Assembly (NCBI GenBank): GCA_027924645.1 | Contig: BSBN01001363.1 | Coordinates: forward strand, 1,166,001-1,230,000 | Direction: 5' to 3' | DNA: 64,000 bases | Source of the DNA: Cunninghamia lanceolata | Taxonomy: Eukaryota; Streptophyta; Pinopsida; Cupressales; Cupressaceae | Shown: piece after piece, positions 46,253-58,034 of the stretch | How the letters are laid out: every line of letters starts with the position of its first letter | Position numbering within the stretch: the first letter of the stretch is position 1 | Made by a program: the position numbers and the translations under genes | The notes under the pieces: generated by a model | The model's input: only the letters and a program-made list of their open reading frames with translations | Database searches by the model: none | Told to the model about the DNA's origin: nothing

Positions 46253-48403
46253 ATGCCTCCTAAAGGTAGTGGTACTGCAAGGGAATTGCAGGAGATGAAG
46301 GAGAAACATGCTAGAGAGATGAGGAAGATGAAGGAGCTTGCTGAAGCACTTCAAGCCAGGCTGACAGCCCTGGAAAAGAACAAAAAGAGGGAAGTAGAAG
46401 ATAGTGAGTCTGAAGAAGATGCAGATACTGTTGAAGAGTATGAAGAGGTAGCTGAAGATCTGGATGCTGAAGACCAGAGATTGGCAAAACTGTTAAAGGC
46501 AGTACAGAGTGAAAAACCTAAGGTAAAGGTTGATGTTTCCAAATATACTGGAAGCTTGAATGAAGATGAGTTGTTAGATTGGATTGCTGCACTGGATAAT
46601 CACTTTGAATGTGAAGATGTAGCTGAGGATCAGAAGGTAAAGATTGCAAAGACCAAGTTAGGAGGTCATGCTTTGGTATGGTGGGATTATGTACAATCTG
46701 AGAGAAGGAAACAAGGGAAGTCTAAGATCACTTCATGGGATAAGATGGTAGCAAGGATCAAGGGGAAATTCTTGCCAAGGGATTATGAAATCCAGATGTT
46801 TAAGAAGCTGCAATTTCTAAAGCAGAAAGACAGGGATGTGAAATCATATACTGAGGAGTTTTATCTGTTGAGTATGAGATCTGGTCATCATGAGAATGAG
46901 GTAGAAAAGGTGGCTAGGTACTTGGCTGGTTTAAGGTTTAACATACAAGATGAGTTAGTGTTAGCTAACCCTAAGAATGTGGAGGATTGTTATCAAATGG
47001 CAATCAGGATTGAAGAAAAGCTGAATAGAGGACATGATAAGTCCATGAGAGGAAGAGGAAACAATAGGGGAAGAGGAGCAGCCCCTGCACAAAAGCAAAC
47101 CAATGAGGTTCAAGAAGACACTGGTAAAGGACAGGGACAGTCTGATTTCAGAGGTGGATGGAAAGGTAATAGAGGAAGATTTGGAGGTGGTAGAGGTTCT
47201 ACTACGTTTTCAGGAAAGTGTTACACCTGTGGAGAGTTTGGTCATCCATCTTTCAAATGTCCAGAAAACAAAGGTTCATCATCCAGAAATGATAGAACAA
47301 GTGACAAGAGAGTACAATTGGTACAAGAAGAGAAAGAAGAAGAAAGTGCACAGAGTTCAAACAAAGGTCCTGAGAATTTTGGCTATCCAGAGAGTGGAGA
47401 ATCACTGATGTTAAGGAAAACAAGTTTGCAGGCATCAAAGGATATGATGCAAAGAAGAGCTCTTTTCAAAACCACATGTAAGAGCAACGGTAAAGTATGT
47501 AACGTTGTCATTGATACTGGTTCAACAGACAACATGGTATCTCAGGAAATGGTGGATAAACTGAAGCTGGAAAGGATTCCACATCCACACCCTTACAAGG
47601 CATCTTGGGTGAGTGATAGGCAATCACTTTTTGTCTCTGAACAGGCATATGTGGATTTCCAGATTGGACCATATCAGGATAGAATTTTGTGTGATATATT
47701 GCCTATGGAATGTTGTCACCTACTGTTGGGTAGACCATGGCAATTTGACAGAAGGGTACTGTATGATGGGTATGCTAATACCTACACCATCAAGAAGGAT
47801 GGGAAAACTATTAAGTTGATGCCATTGCAGGCAAAAGCTGCAGTACGGAAGGCAGCTCAAATCATTTTAATGGGAAAGAAGGAGTATGTGCAGATGCCTA
47901 GAGGAGCAGGCATGAAGGCAGTTCAGGACACTGCAGAGAAAGGAGTTGTTACAGACAACAAGCTGAAGAAAGTTTCAGTTGTGACTGACAGAGGTCAGCA
48001 GCAGGTTCAGAAACAGGGGTGCAAACAGCCACCAGTTCAGAAGAATGACAAGGATGTTGTCATAGTTGGGACTATTGTTTGTCCTATAAGAGTTGGAAGG
48101 AAGATAGACTTGAACACTTCAGAAGTTCAAGAGGTAGTTCAGCCAGAGGTTCTGGTCAGGCAACCTGACAAACACAGGGTATGTGAGAAGAAGGCCTACA
48201 TTAACAGGCATGATGATTTACTTGCCAGAAAGCAAGTTACAGTTCAGAAGTCTTGGAGCAGCCAAGAGACAGCAGCAGCTAAAGCTGGAGCAGGTCAGAC
48301 TATTGACAAGGCAAAGGGTAGAGGTGGAAGACTTCCACATACTAAACTCATGGGACATGAGTTCTTTTCTGTTGGGGAGTATGGTGCAGGAGCACCTACC
48401 TGA
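46253..48403 (+). CDS. Intact gag-protease polyprotein (716 aa), no polymerase
   Basis: The start ATG at 46253 follows a 5' leader of about 115 bp after the LTR. Residues 10-45 form a charged coiled coil (ELQEMKEKHAREMRKMKEL), then an acidic stretch. The Ty3 gag domain spans about residues 95-265 (VSKYTGSL, GGHALVWWDYV, FLPRDYEIQMFKKL). An RG-rich stretch (about 267-320) precedes the zinc knuckle CYTCGEFGHPSFKC at residue 323. The aspartic protease active site is D421-T-G-S, followed by LLGRPWQFDRRVLYDGY, typical of chromovirus proteases. The last ~170 residues are unassigned; no RT motif is present. The ORF ends 22 bp inside the 3' LTR. If expressed it could assemble particles but would need RT and integrase from another element. 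Confidence 0.93.
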   Translation: MPPKGSGTARELQEMKEKHAREMRKMKELAEALQARLTALEKNKKREVEDSESEEDADTVEEYEEVAEDLDAEDQRLAKLLKAVQSEKPKVKVDVSKYTGSLNEDELLDWIAALDNHFECEDVAEDQKVKIAKTKLGGHALVWWDYVQSERRKQGKSKITSWDKMVARIKGKFLPRDYEIQMFKKLQFLKQKDRDVKSYTEEFYLLSMRSGHHENEVEKVARYLAGLRFNIQDELVLANPKNVEDCYQMAIRIEEKLNRGHDKSMRGRGNNRGRGAAPAQKQTNEVQEDTGKGQGQSDFRGGWKGNRGRFGGGRGSTTFSGKCYTCGEFGHPSFKCPENKGSSSRNDRTSDKRVQLVQEEKEEESAQSSNKGPENFGYPESGESLMLRKTSLQASKDMMQRRALFKTTCKSNGKVCNVVIDTGSTDNMVSQEMVDKLKLERIPHPHPYKASWVSDRQSLFVSEQAYVDFQIGPYQDRILCDILPMECCHLLLGRPWQFDRRVLYDGYANTYTIKKDGKTIKLMPLQAKAAVRKAAQIILMGKKEYVQMPRGAGMKAVQDTAEKGVVTDNKLKKVSVVTDRGQQQVQKQGCKQPPVQKNDKDVVIVGTIVCPIRVGRKIDLNTSEVQEVVQPEVLVRQPDKHRVCEKKAYINRHDDLLARKQVTVQKSWSSQETAAAKAGAGQTIDKAKGRGGRLPHTKLMGHEFFSVGEYGAGAPT

Positions 48404-49904
48404 CAGCTGGCCTTCATGAGGCAGTTAGTAGTTTAGGTCTTGTTTGTGCTTCCAAGAAGGTCTGTTAGACCAAATGCATGTAATAAGGTCATGCTGATCA
48501 GGATAAGATCATGCTGACCAGGCTTTTGCTATTTTTAGCTAGTTAGTTATAACAGCTGTCATGATGTATGTTCGGTGGGGTCTCCCAGCCGCCTGGAGAG
48601 TTCCCAGCCGCTTGGAGTTGGGTCAGTAGTACTCATAGGGAAATCTTTATAAGCTTGAGATCGGTTGATTGTAAATCATCGATCAGACTTTGCGAGAGTG
48701 AGACAGAGCGAAAGGAACATCATATTGTAGTTGCATCTTTTGAAATCGAATAAAGTATTCCTGTTTGTGTTCATCCTCTGTTGCATCCCATTGCTTGATC
48801 AATTTGCTGGTTTGAGTGGTTGCATGGATTTCCTGATCCATTCCACCGGTTGATCTGTCTGATCGGTGGAATGGTAATGTACAGTAGGGTAGGTTGTAGG
48901 TTGTTTTCCGTTTGCATGCAGGTGTGCAGGATCGCGGTCAAGAGATGTTGAAGACCCTAGCATCCTCATGTGCTAGGTCAAGTTGAGAAGTTTGAGTTGG
49001 AAGATCACCCTGAGACGGGATCGGGTCGTCCCTGGAGGATCGGCGAAGGGAGATTTCACTAAGTGAAGAAGTTCGTGAAAACAGCATCATCAGGATATTT
49101 CTGCAAATATCCTGCAGTCGGGTCCGGATAAGTGAAGGAGAGCATGATGTTGTCGAGTGCGTGAAGTGCGAGTTCGTCGGGGTGATCATCAGCAGGAGGA
49201 GCCGAGGAGTGCATCGGCATCAGGATCATTATATCGGGAGTGCCAATCATCCGCATATCGCGTTTTTGGCTAAGTGTTGAGAAGGTCATCAGGATATTGG
49301 ATGACGTCATCATCATCAGGATATGACGTCATCGACATCAGGATATTGAGATATCCCCCCTATGCGAGTTCATCCTGCTGTCGTTAAGTATCGGCATCGG
49401 CAGAAAGTGTATTAGCGTCATCAGGAGGTTTCGAAGAGAACCGGATAAATTATATCATGATGCTGTTGCTTGTATCATCGGGCAGTGGAGCGTTGAAGGC
49501 AAGTTGTTGAAGGTGATCGTCATCAGGATATTTGAACAACCGGATATTTGGATATCCTGCTGACGAAGGTGATATTGAATATCATGATGAAGACGTTAGA
49601 GTTCGGAGCCTGATGAACAGTGCAACCGGAGGATGTGTGCGCCCGCTGAACATCATGATGATGATGTTAGGAGGAAAGCGGAGGAGGTGAATAGTAGTCG
49701 GCAGGAGGATGATTGCGAGTGTCCGCAATATGATGATGCTGTTGGTTTTAAGAAACATGATGCTGACAGAGTAAAGCCGAAACATGATGATGTCATTGGT
49801 AGTTGGAGGGAATATGATGATGATGGCGAAGATGATGATGATGAGGTTGGTCTGCAGACATTCATGCTATATGCGAATGTTATAGTGTGGATGCCTCTGC
49901 ATCA
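48382..49904 (+). repeat. 3' LTR of the young gag-protease element
   Basis: 1523 bp, ending CTGCATCA, preceded by a short purine tract (GGGGAG, about 48374-48379). TGACGTCA sites at 49302-49309 and 49324-49331. Confidence 0.95.
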
Positions 49905-50590
49905 ATCAGTCTATTATTCTATCATTCTTTCCTTTTGTAATTCTATTATTGTATTATTTTATAATTCTATTTTTCTACAATTCTTTCATTCTCTGATTCT
50001 ATAATTATATCATTCTATAATTCTATCATTCTGTTATTCTATAAATCTATTATTCTATCATTCTTTGATTCTCAAATTGTATTACTCTCTAATTGTATTA
50101 TTTTATAGTTATATTCAGGTCTATAGTTCCATCATTCTATAACTCTTTTATTAAATTATTCCAACATTTTTCATTCTATCATTCTACAATTCTATTTTTC
50201 TAACATTCTTCCATTCTATCATTCTATCATTTTATAATTCAAACATTCTATTAATCTATAATTATATTATTCTATCATTCTTTCAATCTATCATTTTATA
50301 ATTTTATCATTCTATTATTATTATATTAATCTATTATTCTATTATTCTACACTTCTATCATTCTATTATTTTATAAATGTTTTATTCTATAATATTTTCA
50401 TTTTATTATTCTATAACTATATTATTCTACAATTCTATTCTTCTATCATTCTTTCATTCTATCATTCTACAATTCTATTATTCAATCATTCTCTCATTCT
50501 ATCACTCTATTATTCTATAAATCTATTATTCTATCATTCTTTAATTCTTTAATTCTATTATTCTATTATTCTATTATTTTACAATTCTAT
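49905..50590. repeat. Degenerate octamer tract
   Basis: Starts with the ATCAG duplication and continues the tract interrupted at 44600. Parallels 33410-34270. Confidence 0.85.
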
Positions 50591-51081
50591 TAGGGTAAAA
50601 GCACAAACCTATCACACTTTATAAAGGAATCAGCCAACAACAAAAAAATTTCTGAACTTCAACCTCATAAAAGTGGCATTTATGTTTTGAATTTCAAAAT
50701 GATGTAAACTAATCAAATGTAGATCTATTGATGACTTTTATGCTTCTAATTTAAAAAAATTTAAAAAAATATTTTGACATTTTTAAAAAAATTTAAGAGC
50801 AAATTTTGAATTGCTGAAAATTTCAGGAAAAGTGACTTTGAGTCCACATTACAAAAATAGAGCAAACAATATTATTTTTCCCTAATTTTTTTTTCCCAAA
50901 TAGAAGAGTTCAATATCTAGTGCATGGAGAGAAAAAAATCAGTTTTCAATGCATATTGTCTTTGTAATATTGTTTTAAAGTCAGACTTTACAGAATCTGA
51001 TAGTTTTCATTCCACGTCAACTTTTGTATTATTTTTTATCATTTTCACAAAACCAATTATACCCTTTTGGAGAGGACTCTT
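50591..51081. repeat. R-E repeat unit, copy 2, left part
   Basis: Matches 34271-34548 joined directly to 40525-40738, so it lacks the solo LTR present in copy 1. Interrupted after CTCTT (51077-51081). Confidence 0.85.
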
Positions 51082-52512
51082 TGATGCAGGGGCACCTACC
51101 TTACAGTGGCCTCCATGAGGTAGTTAGTTAGTTTTAAGTCTTGTTGATGTTTCGAAGGTCTTATAAGACCAATGCATGTAATAAGGTCTGAATTGACCAT
51201 GCTTTTACTATTTTTAGATAGTTTGTTTGGACAGCTGTTTAGTTTGTTAGTTTGGTTCGGTCTCCCAGTCGCTTGGAGGCAAAAAAAAAAATAGTACTAT
51301 TGTGAGTAGATAAATACCCCAGATTGGGTCATTTTAGAGATAGAGAGACATATTGAGAAGTTACATTGTGCTATTGGAAAACAGAGTACTGTAATCGCAT
51401 CTTTTGAAAGATAATCAAGATTCTATTGGTGTTTTAAATCATTTGATCTCACTGTGTAATTGAATCATTGTTTTGATTGGCTGAATGGGTTCTTCATCCC
51501 ATTCCACCAGTTGATTCATAGAATCGGTGGAATGGTTATGTACAGTAGTTTAGGTTTTCGTTTGCATTTTCTGTTTGTTTGTAGGATCGCAGTTCAGAAG
51601 TGTTGAGAACCGTAGCATGGGTATGTGCTAGGTCGCGCAGGTTGTTAAAGTCTGGAAGATCATCCAGGAAGCAGATCGGGTCACCCCAGGAAGTTTGACG
51701 GATCAGAACGGTAAAAATCTACTCAGATCGGTGTATTCATCGCATCTGCATCATCAGGATATTTATGTGTATATCCTGTAGGTACATCAGGCATCAGCTG
51801 CATATTTGTGAATATGATGCAGTAGATTGCATAAGGTGAATGTGCATCGGGGTGACAATAGCAAGGTGTTGCCGATGAAGAGCATATCATTGTGAGTTAG
51901 TAGATCGGGTTGACATTTCCATCGTGGGCTGACAATGTTATGTTTGGCCAATAAGCAAGGATATTGGAGAGAGTAACAGTTCATGTGACGTCATCGTCAT
52001 CAGGACATTCCAAATATCACCCGATAAAGGTTTATCCTGCCGACGATAAGTGTTTTGGCATAGGCGGAGGACATCGAGGAGATCAGTGGATCACGGAAGG
52101 AATGTTCAGTGGAATATTCGTAGTGTGCATAAAGTTGAGTATCGTCATCAGGATGTTTCAATATGACCCGATAAGTTATATCCTGATGCTGGTTGTGTAA
52201 GCAAGTTGAATATCAGGGTGACGTAAGCATCAGAGGAGAGGTGCATGAGGTTGTTGTCATCAGGATATATGGGAGGAACCTAATATTTTATATCTTGCTG
52301 ATAAAAGGTGCAGATGATGCCGAACATCACGATGCTGTAGATAGAGTTTGGCAGTAAGGTGAATAGTGATTGTCAGGAGGATAATTATGTTCACTGAATA
52401 TGATGATGCTGCTGATAGGCGAAAGGTTGAAGGTTTATCTGTAGGAGGATATTGGTCGGCAGAGAAAATATGATGATACTAACAGGTTTTTAGTGTGGAT
52501 GCCTCTGTATCA
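51082..52512 (+). repeat. 5' LTR of the older gag-protease element
   Basis: Ends GTGTGGATGCCTCTGTATCA. Contains an 8-bp CAGGATAT/ATATCCTG inverted repeat at about 51754-51780 and CATCAGGAT...ATCCTGATG near 52148-52190. Confidence 0.93.
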
Positions 52513-52515
52513 TAG

Positions 52516-52527
52516 TGGTATCAGAGC
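52516..52527 (+). other. Primer-binding site of the older gag-protease element
   Basis: TGGTATCAGAGC after the 5' LTR. Confidence 0.9.
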
Positions 52528-52607
52528 TCAGCAAAAGGTCTGGGCTGTTTGTGTGTTGAGTCTGTCACTGAGAACAGACAGAGGTAGAGGAGTGAGAGGT
52601 TGACAAA

Positions 52608-54797
52608 ATGCCTCTAAAAGGTAATGGTACTTCAAGGGAGTTGCAGGAGATGAAGGAAAAACATGCCAGAGAGATGAGGAAGATGAAGGAGCTTGCCGAA
52701 GCACTTCAAGCCAGGCTTGTAGCCTTGGAGAAGAACAAGAAGAGAGAAGTGGAAGATAGTGAATCAGAAGAAGAGGAAGATGCTGATGAAGAATTTGAAG
52801 AGGTAGATGAAGATTTGAATGCTGAAGACCAAAGATTTGCAAAACTGTTAAAGGCAGTGTAGAGTGATAAACCTAAGGTAAAGGTTGATGTTTCCAAGTA
52901 TAATGGAAGTTTGAATGAAGATGAGTTACTTGATTGGATTGCTGCTTTGGACAATCACTTTGAGTGTGAAGATGTTACTGAGGATTAGAAGGTAAAGATT
53001 GCAAAGACCAAGTTGGGAGGTCATGCTTTGGTATGGTTGGATTATGTACAATCCGAGAGAAGGAAATAAGGAAAGTCAAAGATCACTTCATGGGACAAAA
53101 TGGTAGCAAGGATCAAAGGTAAATTCTTGCCGAAGGATTATGAAATTCAGATGTTTAAGAAGCTGCAATTTTTAAGGTAAAAGGAAATGGATGTGAAGGC
53201 ATATACTGAGGAGTTTTATAAATTGAGTATGTGATCTAGTCATCATGAAAATGAGATAGAAAAGGTTGCTAGGTACTTGGCTAGTTTGAGATTGAACATA
53301 CATGATGAGTTAGTTTTAGCTAACCCTAAGAATGTGGAGGATTGTTATCAAATGGCAATTAGGATTGAAGAAAAGATGAATAGAAAACAAGATAAATCCA
53401 TGAGAGGAAGAGGCAGCAATATGAGGGGAAGAGGATCAGCCCCTACAACAAGGCAAACCAATGAGAGTCAAGAAGACACTGGTAAAGGACAGGAATAGTC
53501 TGATTTCAGAGGTGGATGGAAAGGTCCTAGAGGCAGATTTGGAGGTGGTAGAGGTTCTACTACATTTTTAGGAAAGTGTTACACCTATGGTGAGTTTGGT
53601 CATCCATTTTTTAAATGTCCAGAAAGGAAAAGTTCATCATCCAGAAATGATAGAACGAATGACAAGAGAGTACAACTTGTGCAAGAGGAGAAGGTAGAGG
53701 AAAGTGTGCAAAGTTCAAACACTTATCAAAGAGATAGAGCTCCTGACAATTATGGATATCCTGAGGAGGGAGAAGCATTGATGTTAAGAAGGACAGTCTT
53801 GAAGACATCAAAGGATGTGATGCTTTTCAAGACCACATGCAAGAGAAAAGGTAAAGTATGTAAGGTTGTCATTGATACTGGTTCAACAGACAACATGGTA
53901 TCTCAAGAAATGGTGGATAAACTAAATTTGGAAAGGATCCCACATCAAAACCCTTACAAGGCATCTTGGGTGAGTGATAGTTAATCACTTTTGGTATATG
54001 AACAGGCATATGTTGATTTTCAGATTGGAGCATACCATGATAGAGTTTTGTGTGACATTTTGCCCATGGAATGTTGTCACCTACTATTGGGTAGGCCATG
54101 GCAATTTGATAGGAGGGTACTGTATGATGGGTATGCAAATACCTACACCATCAAGAAAGATGGGAAAACTATTGTGTTGATGCCATTACAAGAAGAAGCT
54201 GCAGTACAGAAGGCAGCAAAAATCATTTTAGTGGGAAGGAAGGAGTTTGTGTAGATGCCTACAGCAGCAGGCATAAAGGCAGTTGAGGATACTACAGGGA
54301 AAGAAGTTGTTAATGACTACAGTTTGAAGACAGGTTCAGTTTTGACTGACAAAGGTCCACTATAGAACAAACAGCAGATTGATGAGTAGCCATAAATTGC
54401 TTGGCAAGCCAAGGATGTGATTGTAGTTGGGACTATTGTTTGTCCTATAACAGTTGATAAGAAACCAGATTCTACAGCAATTGAAGAAGCAATTACCAAG
54501 GTTATTCACCTAGCTATTCAGACAGAGGTGATAGGCAGAATGATTGGCAAACAAAGGGTATGCATGAACAGAGCCTACATTGACAGGCATGAGGGTTTAC
54601 TTGCAAGACAGCAAGTTACAGTTCAGAAATCTTGGAGCAGCCAAGAGACAACAGAGGATAAAGTTGGAACAATTCAGAACTCCAAGATGGTAAAGAGTAA
54701 AGGTGGAATTTTTCCACATCCTAACTCATTGGACATGAGTTCTTTTTCTGTTGGGGAGTATGGTGCAGGGGTACCTACCTTACAGTGGCCTCCATAA
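52608..54797 (+). pseudogene. gag-protease polyprotein, decayed by stop codons only
   Basis: Colinear with the intact ORF at 46253-48403: the same coiled-coil start, gag domain, RG-rich stretch, zinc knuckle (here CYTYGEFGHPFFKC, second Cys changed to Tyr) and the protease VIDTGSTDNM near 53872-53901. All open segments (starts 52608, 53277, 53679, 53991, 54417) are in one frame, so there is no net frameshift over 730 codons. Stops at 52860, 52986, about 53067, about 53178, about 53232, 53496, 53982, 54252, about 54363 and about 54387 mostly face CAG or CAA codons in the intact copy. Confidence 0.92.
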
Positions 54798-56191
54798 GGC
54801 AGTTAGTTAGTTTTAAATCTTGTTGATGTTTCCAAGAAGGTCTTATAAGACCAATGCATGTAATAAGGTCTAAATTGACCATGCTTTTACTATTTTTAGA
54901 TAGTTTGTTTGGACAGTTGTTTAGTTTGTTAGTTCGGTTGGGTCTCCCAACCACTTGGAGGCAAAAAAAAAAGTACTACTGTGAGTAGATAAATACCCTA
55001 GATCAGGTCATTTTAGAGATAGAGAGACATACTGAGAAGTTACATTGTGCTGTTGGAAAACAGAGTACTATAATCACATCTTTTGAAAGCTAATCAAGAT
55101 TTTGTTGGTGTTTTAAATCATTTGATCTCACTGTGTAATTGAATCATTGTTTTGATTGGCCAAATGGGTTCTTCATCCCATTCCACCGGTTGATTCATAG
55201 AATCAGTGGAATGGTTATGTACAGAAGTTTAGGTTTTCGTTTGCATTTTTTGTTTGTTTGCAGGATCGTAGTTCAGAGGTGTTGAGAACCCTAGCATGGG
55301 TATGTGCTAGGTCGCGCAGGTTGTTAGAGTCTGGAAGATCATCCAGGAAGTGGATCAGGTCACCCCAAGAAGTTCGGTGGATTAGAACGGTGAAAATCTT
55401 CTCAGATCAGTGTATTTGTCACATCTACATCATCAGGATATTTCTGTGTATATCCTATAGGTACATCAGGCATCAGCTGCATATTTGTGAATATGATGCA
55501 ATAGATTACATAAGGTGAATGTGCATCGGGGTGACAATAGCAAGGTGTTACCGACGAAGACCATATTAGCGTGAGTTAGTAGATCAGGTTGACATTTCCA
55601 TCGTGGGCCGACAATGTTGTGTTTGCCAGATAAGCAAGGATATTGGAGAGAGTAACAGTTCATGTGACATCATCATCATCAAGACTTTCCAAATATCACA
55701 CGATAAAGGTTTATCATGCCGATGATAAGTGTTTTGGCATAGGCGAAGGACATCGGGGAGATCAGTGGATTGCGGAAGGAATATTTGGCAGAATATTTGT
55801 CGTGTGCATAAAGTTGAGTATCGTCATTAGGATGTTTCAATATGACCTGATAAGTTATATCCTGATGCTGGTTGTGTAAATGGGTCAAATATCAGGGTGA
55901 CGTAAGCATCAAAGGAGAGGTGCATGAGGTTGTCGTCATCAAGATATATGGGAGGAACCTGATATTTTATATCCTACCAATAAAAGGTGCAGATGATGCC
56001 GAACATCATGATGCTACAAATAGAGTTTGGTGGTAAGGTTAATAGTGATCGTCAGGAGGATAATTGTGTTCGCCGAATATGATGATGCTGCTGATAGGCA
56101 AAAGGTCGAAGGTTTATCTATAGGAGGATATTGGTCGGTAGAGAAAATATGATGATGCTGATGGGTTTTTAGTGTGGATGCCTCTGCATCA
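54761..56191 (+). repeat. 3' LTR of the older gag-protease element
   Basis: Starts TGGTGCAGGGGTACC after TTGGGGAGTA, as in the young relative. Ends GCATCA. Confidence 0.93.
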
Positions 56192-56196
56192 CTCTT

Positions 56197-56990
56197 TCCT
56201 CTAGTGCATGATATAATTTTGAAAAAAATTGAATGTGTTTTGATATATTTTTTAAAAATTTCTAGTTAGTGTCATCTTTGATTTTAACAACCTACTTGCT
56301 ATAATTTAAAAAAAAATGTGTGTATATATATATAAACCCAGAGGTATCCCCTAGCCATGCCCCATGTGAGAGACAGGACTGTTGCAACTCTGCACAGCGC
56401 TGCCCACCACGCCTTGCCTTGGGCTTACATTTTTGTGCTAAGTTGGGGCTAATAATGGTGGGGCAAGCGGAGGCAAGACTAATCTTTAGGGGACTACCGA
56501 GGGGGCCCACACACCTTGAACAACCATTGGAAATTGATGCAGCACATAACATACACTCAATATAATTATACCATTAAACATATGAGAGCCAAAGATTTGG
56601 AAGCTAGAACACAAAAAAACTTCTATTCATTAACTCTGCTGCTACAATGAGAGAAAACTCCCTTATATCCAAGAAAAACAAAAAAACAAAAAACTACCTT
56701 TTTTGGTAGATTTCGACAATTGTCAGATTTTGCCATTTTAGGTAATTTTACAATCATATCTTGAGAATCCTATTTTTTACCAAAAGCTTCCAAAAACTGA
56801 GGTAGGACAAACGGCCAACTAATATTCTAGATTTGAAACATGAGTTTTGAGTTATTACAAAAGCAACTTTTTAAAAATCTAGAAAAAAAACTAAATTGCC
56901 ATTTTGAGGGCAAAGGTGAAAGTTTCAAGCCCTGAAAAAGTGCCAAGATGAAGTACTCATGAATCCTCATTGGTAACATGTACTCATGAA
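56197..56990. repeat. R-E repeat unit, copy 2, right part
   Basis: Continues copy 2. The E part (from about 56331) matches 40966-41420 and 59741-60339, and is longer than copy 1, running on into the minus-strand gag block. No protein recognised; open frames here on both strands conflict with each other. Confidence 0.75.
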
Positions 56991-57940
56991 TCCTCTTCCT
57001 CTACCTCTTCCAAAATATCCCCTACCTCTGGAGTAATCTCCTCTTCCTCTCTAGAATAATCTCCTCTTCCCTTATTATCCTAGGTGCTTATTTGAGACGT
57101 ATTGGTTTCTCCTTTTTTGTTTTGATAGCCTCTGCTGCCACTGGATTGTCCTCTTCCATGTGAGAATCTACCTCTACCTCTAAAATTATTTTATTTTCTC
57201 ACCAATTTTTCTTTTGCCTTCAAAGCATACTAATAAGCTTATTCTACAATTTGTATTCGAACATACTAATTTCATCTTGAATTGAATAATGTAAACCATT
57301 AAGATACCTTGACACTTTCTTAGCATCATAATCTACATGTTCAACATTGATATCCAACTTATATAATTCTTCTGTACATCCTCATGCACATTCTTTTCCT
57401 TTTGCTTCAAATAAAGTAGTTTCTTGAACAAACTTATTTGATAGTCGATTGGTAGAAATTTAGCCTTCAATTTTTTGACCATTCTATCCATCAATTTGAT
57501 TTTCTCCTTACCCTTTCTTTGCCTTTCTATTTTCACATGATCCCACCATAATGATACATGTCCTTTGAATTTCATGCAAGCAAATTTCACCCTTTTCAGA
57601 TCATCTATTGATTCAAAATCAAAACATTTATCCATCTCTGAAATCCATTCAATTAATTCTTCTAGATTTAGATTTCCATGATAACTTGGTGCATCCAATA
57701 TGGGTTTGCTATTGATTCTTGATATTGCTTGTAAAAATCTTCTTTCTAGTTCATTTCTAGTTCTTTATTCTCATCCTCGCTAATATCGTCCACATATACT
57801 CCTCTTCTTTGTGTTGCTTCCATATAATCTAATCTTGCTGTAATCCCTCCCAGCATCTCTACAACTTCTAAATCACTAACTCTTAGTGCTCCTCTTCATC
57901 CTCATCCTCTATGTGCCATGTCTCATGAATTCTCTGTAGT
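56991..57940 (-). pseudogene. Ty3-type gag fragment, minus strand, copy A
   Basis: The best part is 57333-57698: PSYHGNLNLEELIEWISEMD, GHVSLWWDHVKIERQRKGK, AKFLPIDYQISLFKKL, clearly the gag domain of the same broad group as 46253-48403. The C-terminal side (lower coordinates) turns RG-rich and stops at about the start of a zinc knuckle. No protease or polymerase follows; instead the E repeat begins. Frame changes and stops are present on both sides of the best segment. Confidence 0.8.
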
Positions 57941-58015
57941 TGTAGGTCTTCTATTTTTCATTTGAACCCACAAGAAAATTCTTTAGGATTCCTTCTATTT
58001 GACACAACCCAAATT

Positions 58016-58029
58016 GGGCTTTGATATTA
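58016..58029 (-). other. Primer-binding-like site, copy A
   Basis: On the minus strand TAATATCAAAGCCC, a degenerate form of the tRNA-Met site. It lies just inside the LTR end. Copy B at 61431-61444 reads TGATATCAAAGCCC. Confidence 0.55.
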
Positions 58030-58034
58030 CTTAA

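Larger units (their letters stand above)
44601..49904 (+). mobile_element. Young gag-protease-only LTR retrotransposon
   Basis: LTRs 44601-46136 and 48382-49904 flank one intact ORF. Target duplication ATCAG at 44596-44600 and 49905-49909. The two LTRs differ by about ten substitutions by eye, all transitions, plus one 13-bp indel near 45343 (bases TAGGCATCATCAT lacking in the 3' copy). The internal region is only 2245 bp, with no RT, RNase H or integrase. This is the layout of non-autonomous gag-only (TR-GAG-like) plant elements, here with protease added. It inserted into an octamer tract and is recent. Confidence 0.95.
51082..56191 (+). mobile_element. Older gag-protease-only element, same family
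   Basis: LTRs 51082-52512 and 54761-56191 (1431 bp each), ends TGATGCAGG...GCATCA, target duplication CTCTT (51077-51081 and 56192-56196). LTRs differ by several percent by eye. The internal region has the same gag-protease ORF as 46253-48403 but with about ten stops. No polymerase. Inserted in copy 2 of the R-E repeat; copy 1 at about 40737 is the empty site. Confidence 0.94.

Noticed and set aside
46351..46542. Minus-strand Ser-rich frames over the gag start
   Set aside because: Antisense shadows of the acidic coding sequence of gag; the same occurs at 52528-52954 and over 30301-31590.
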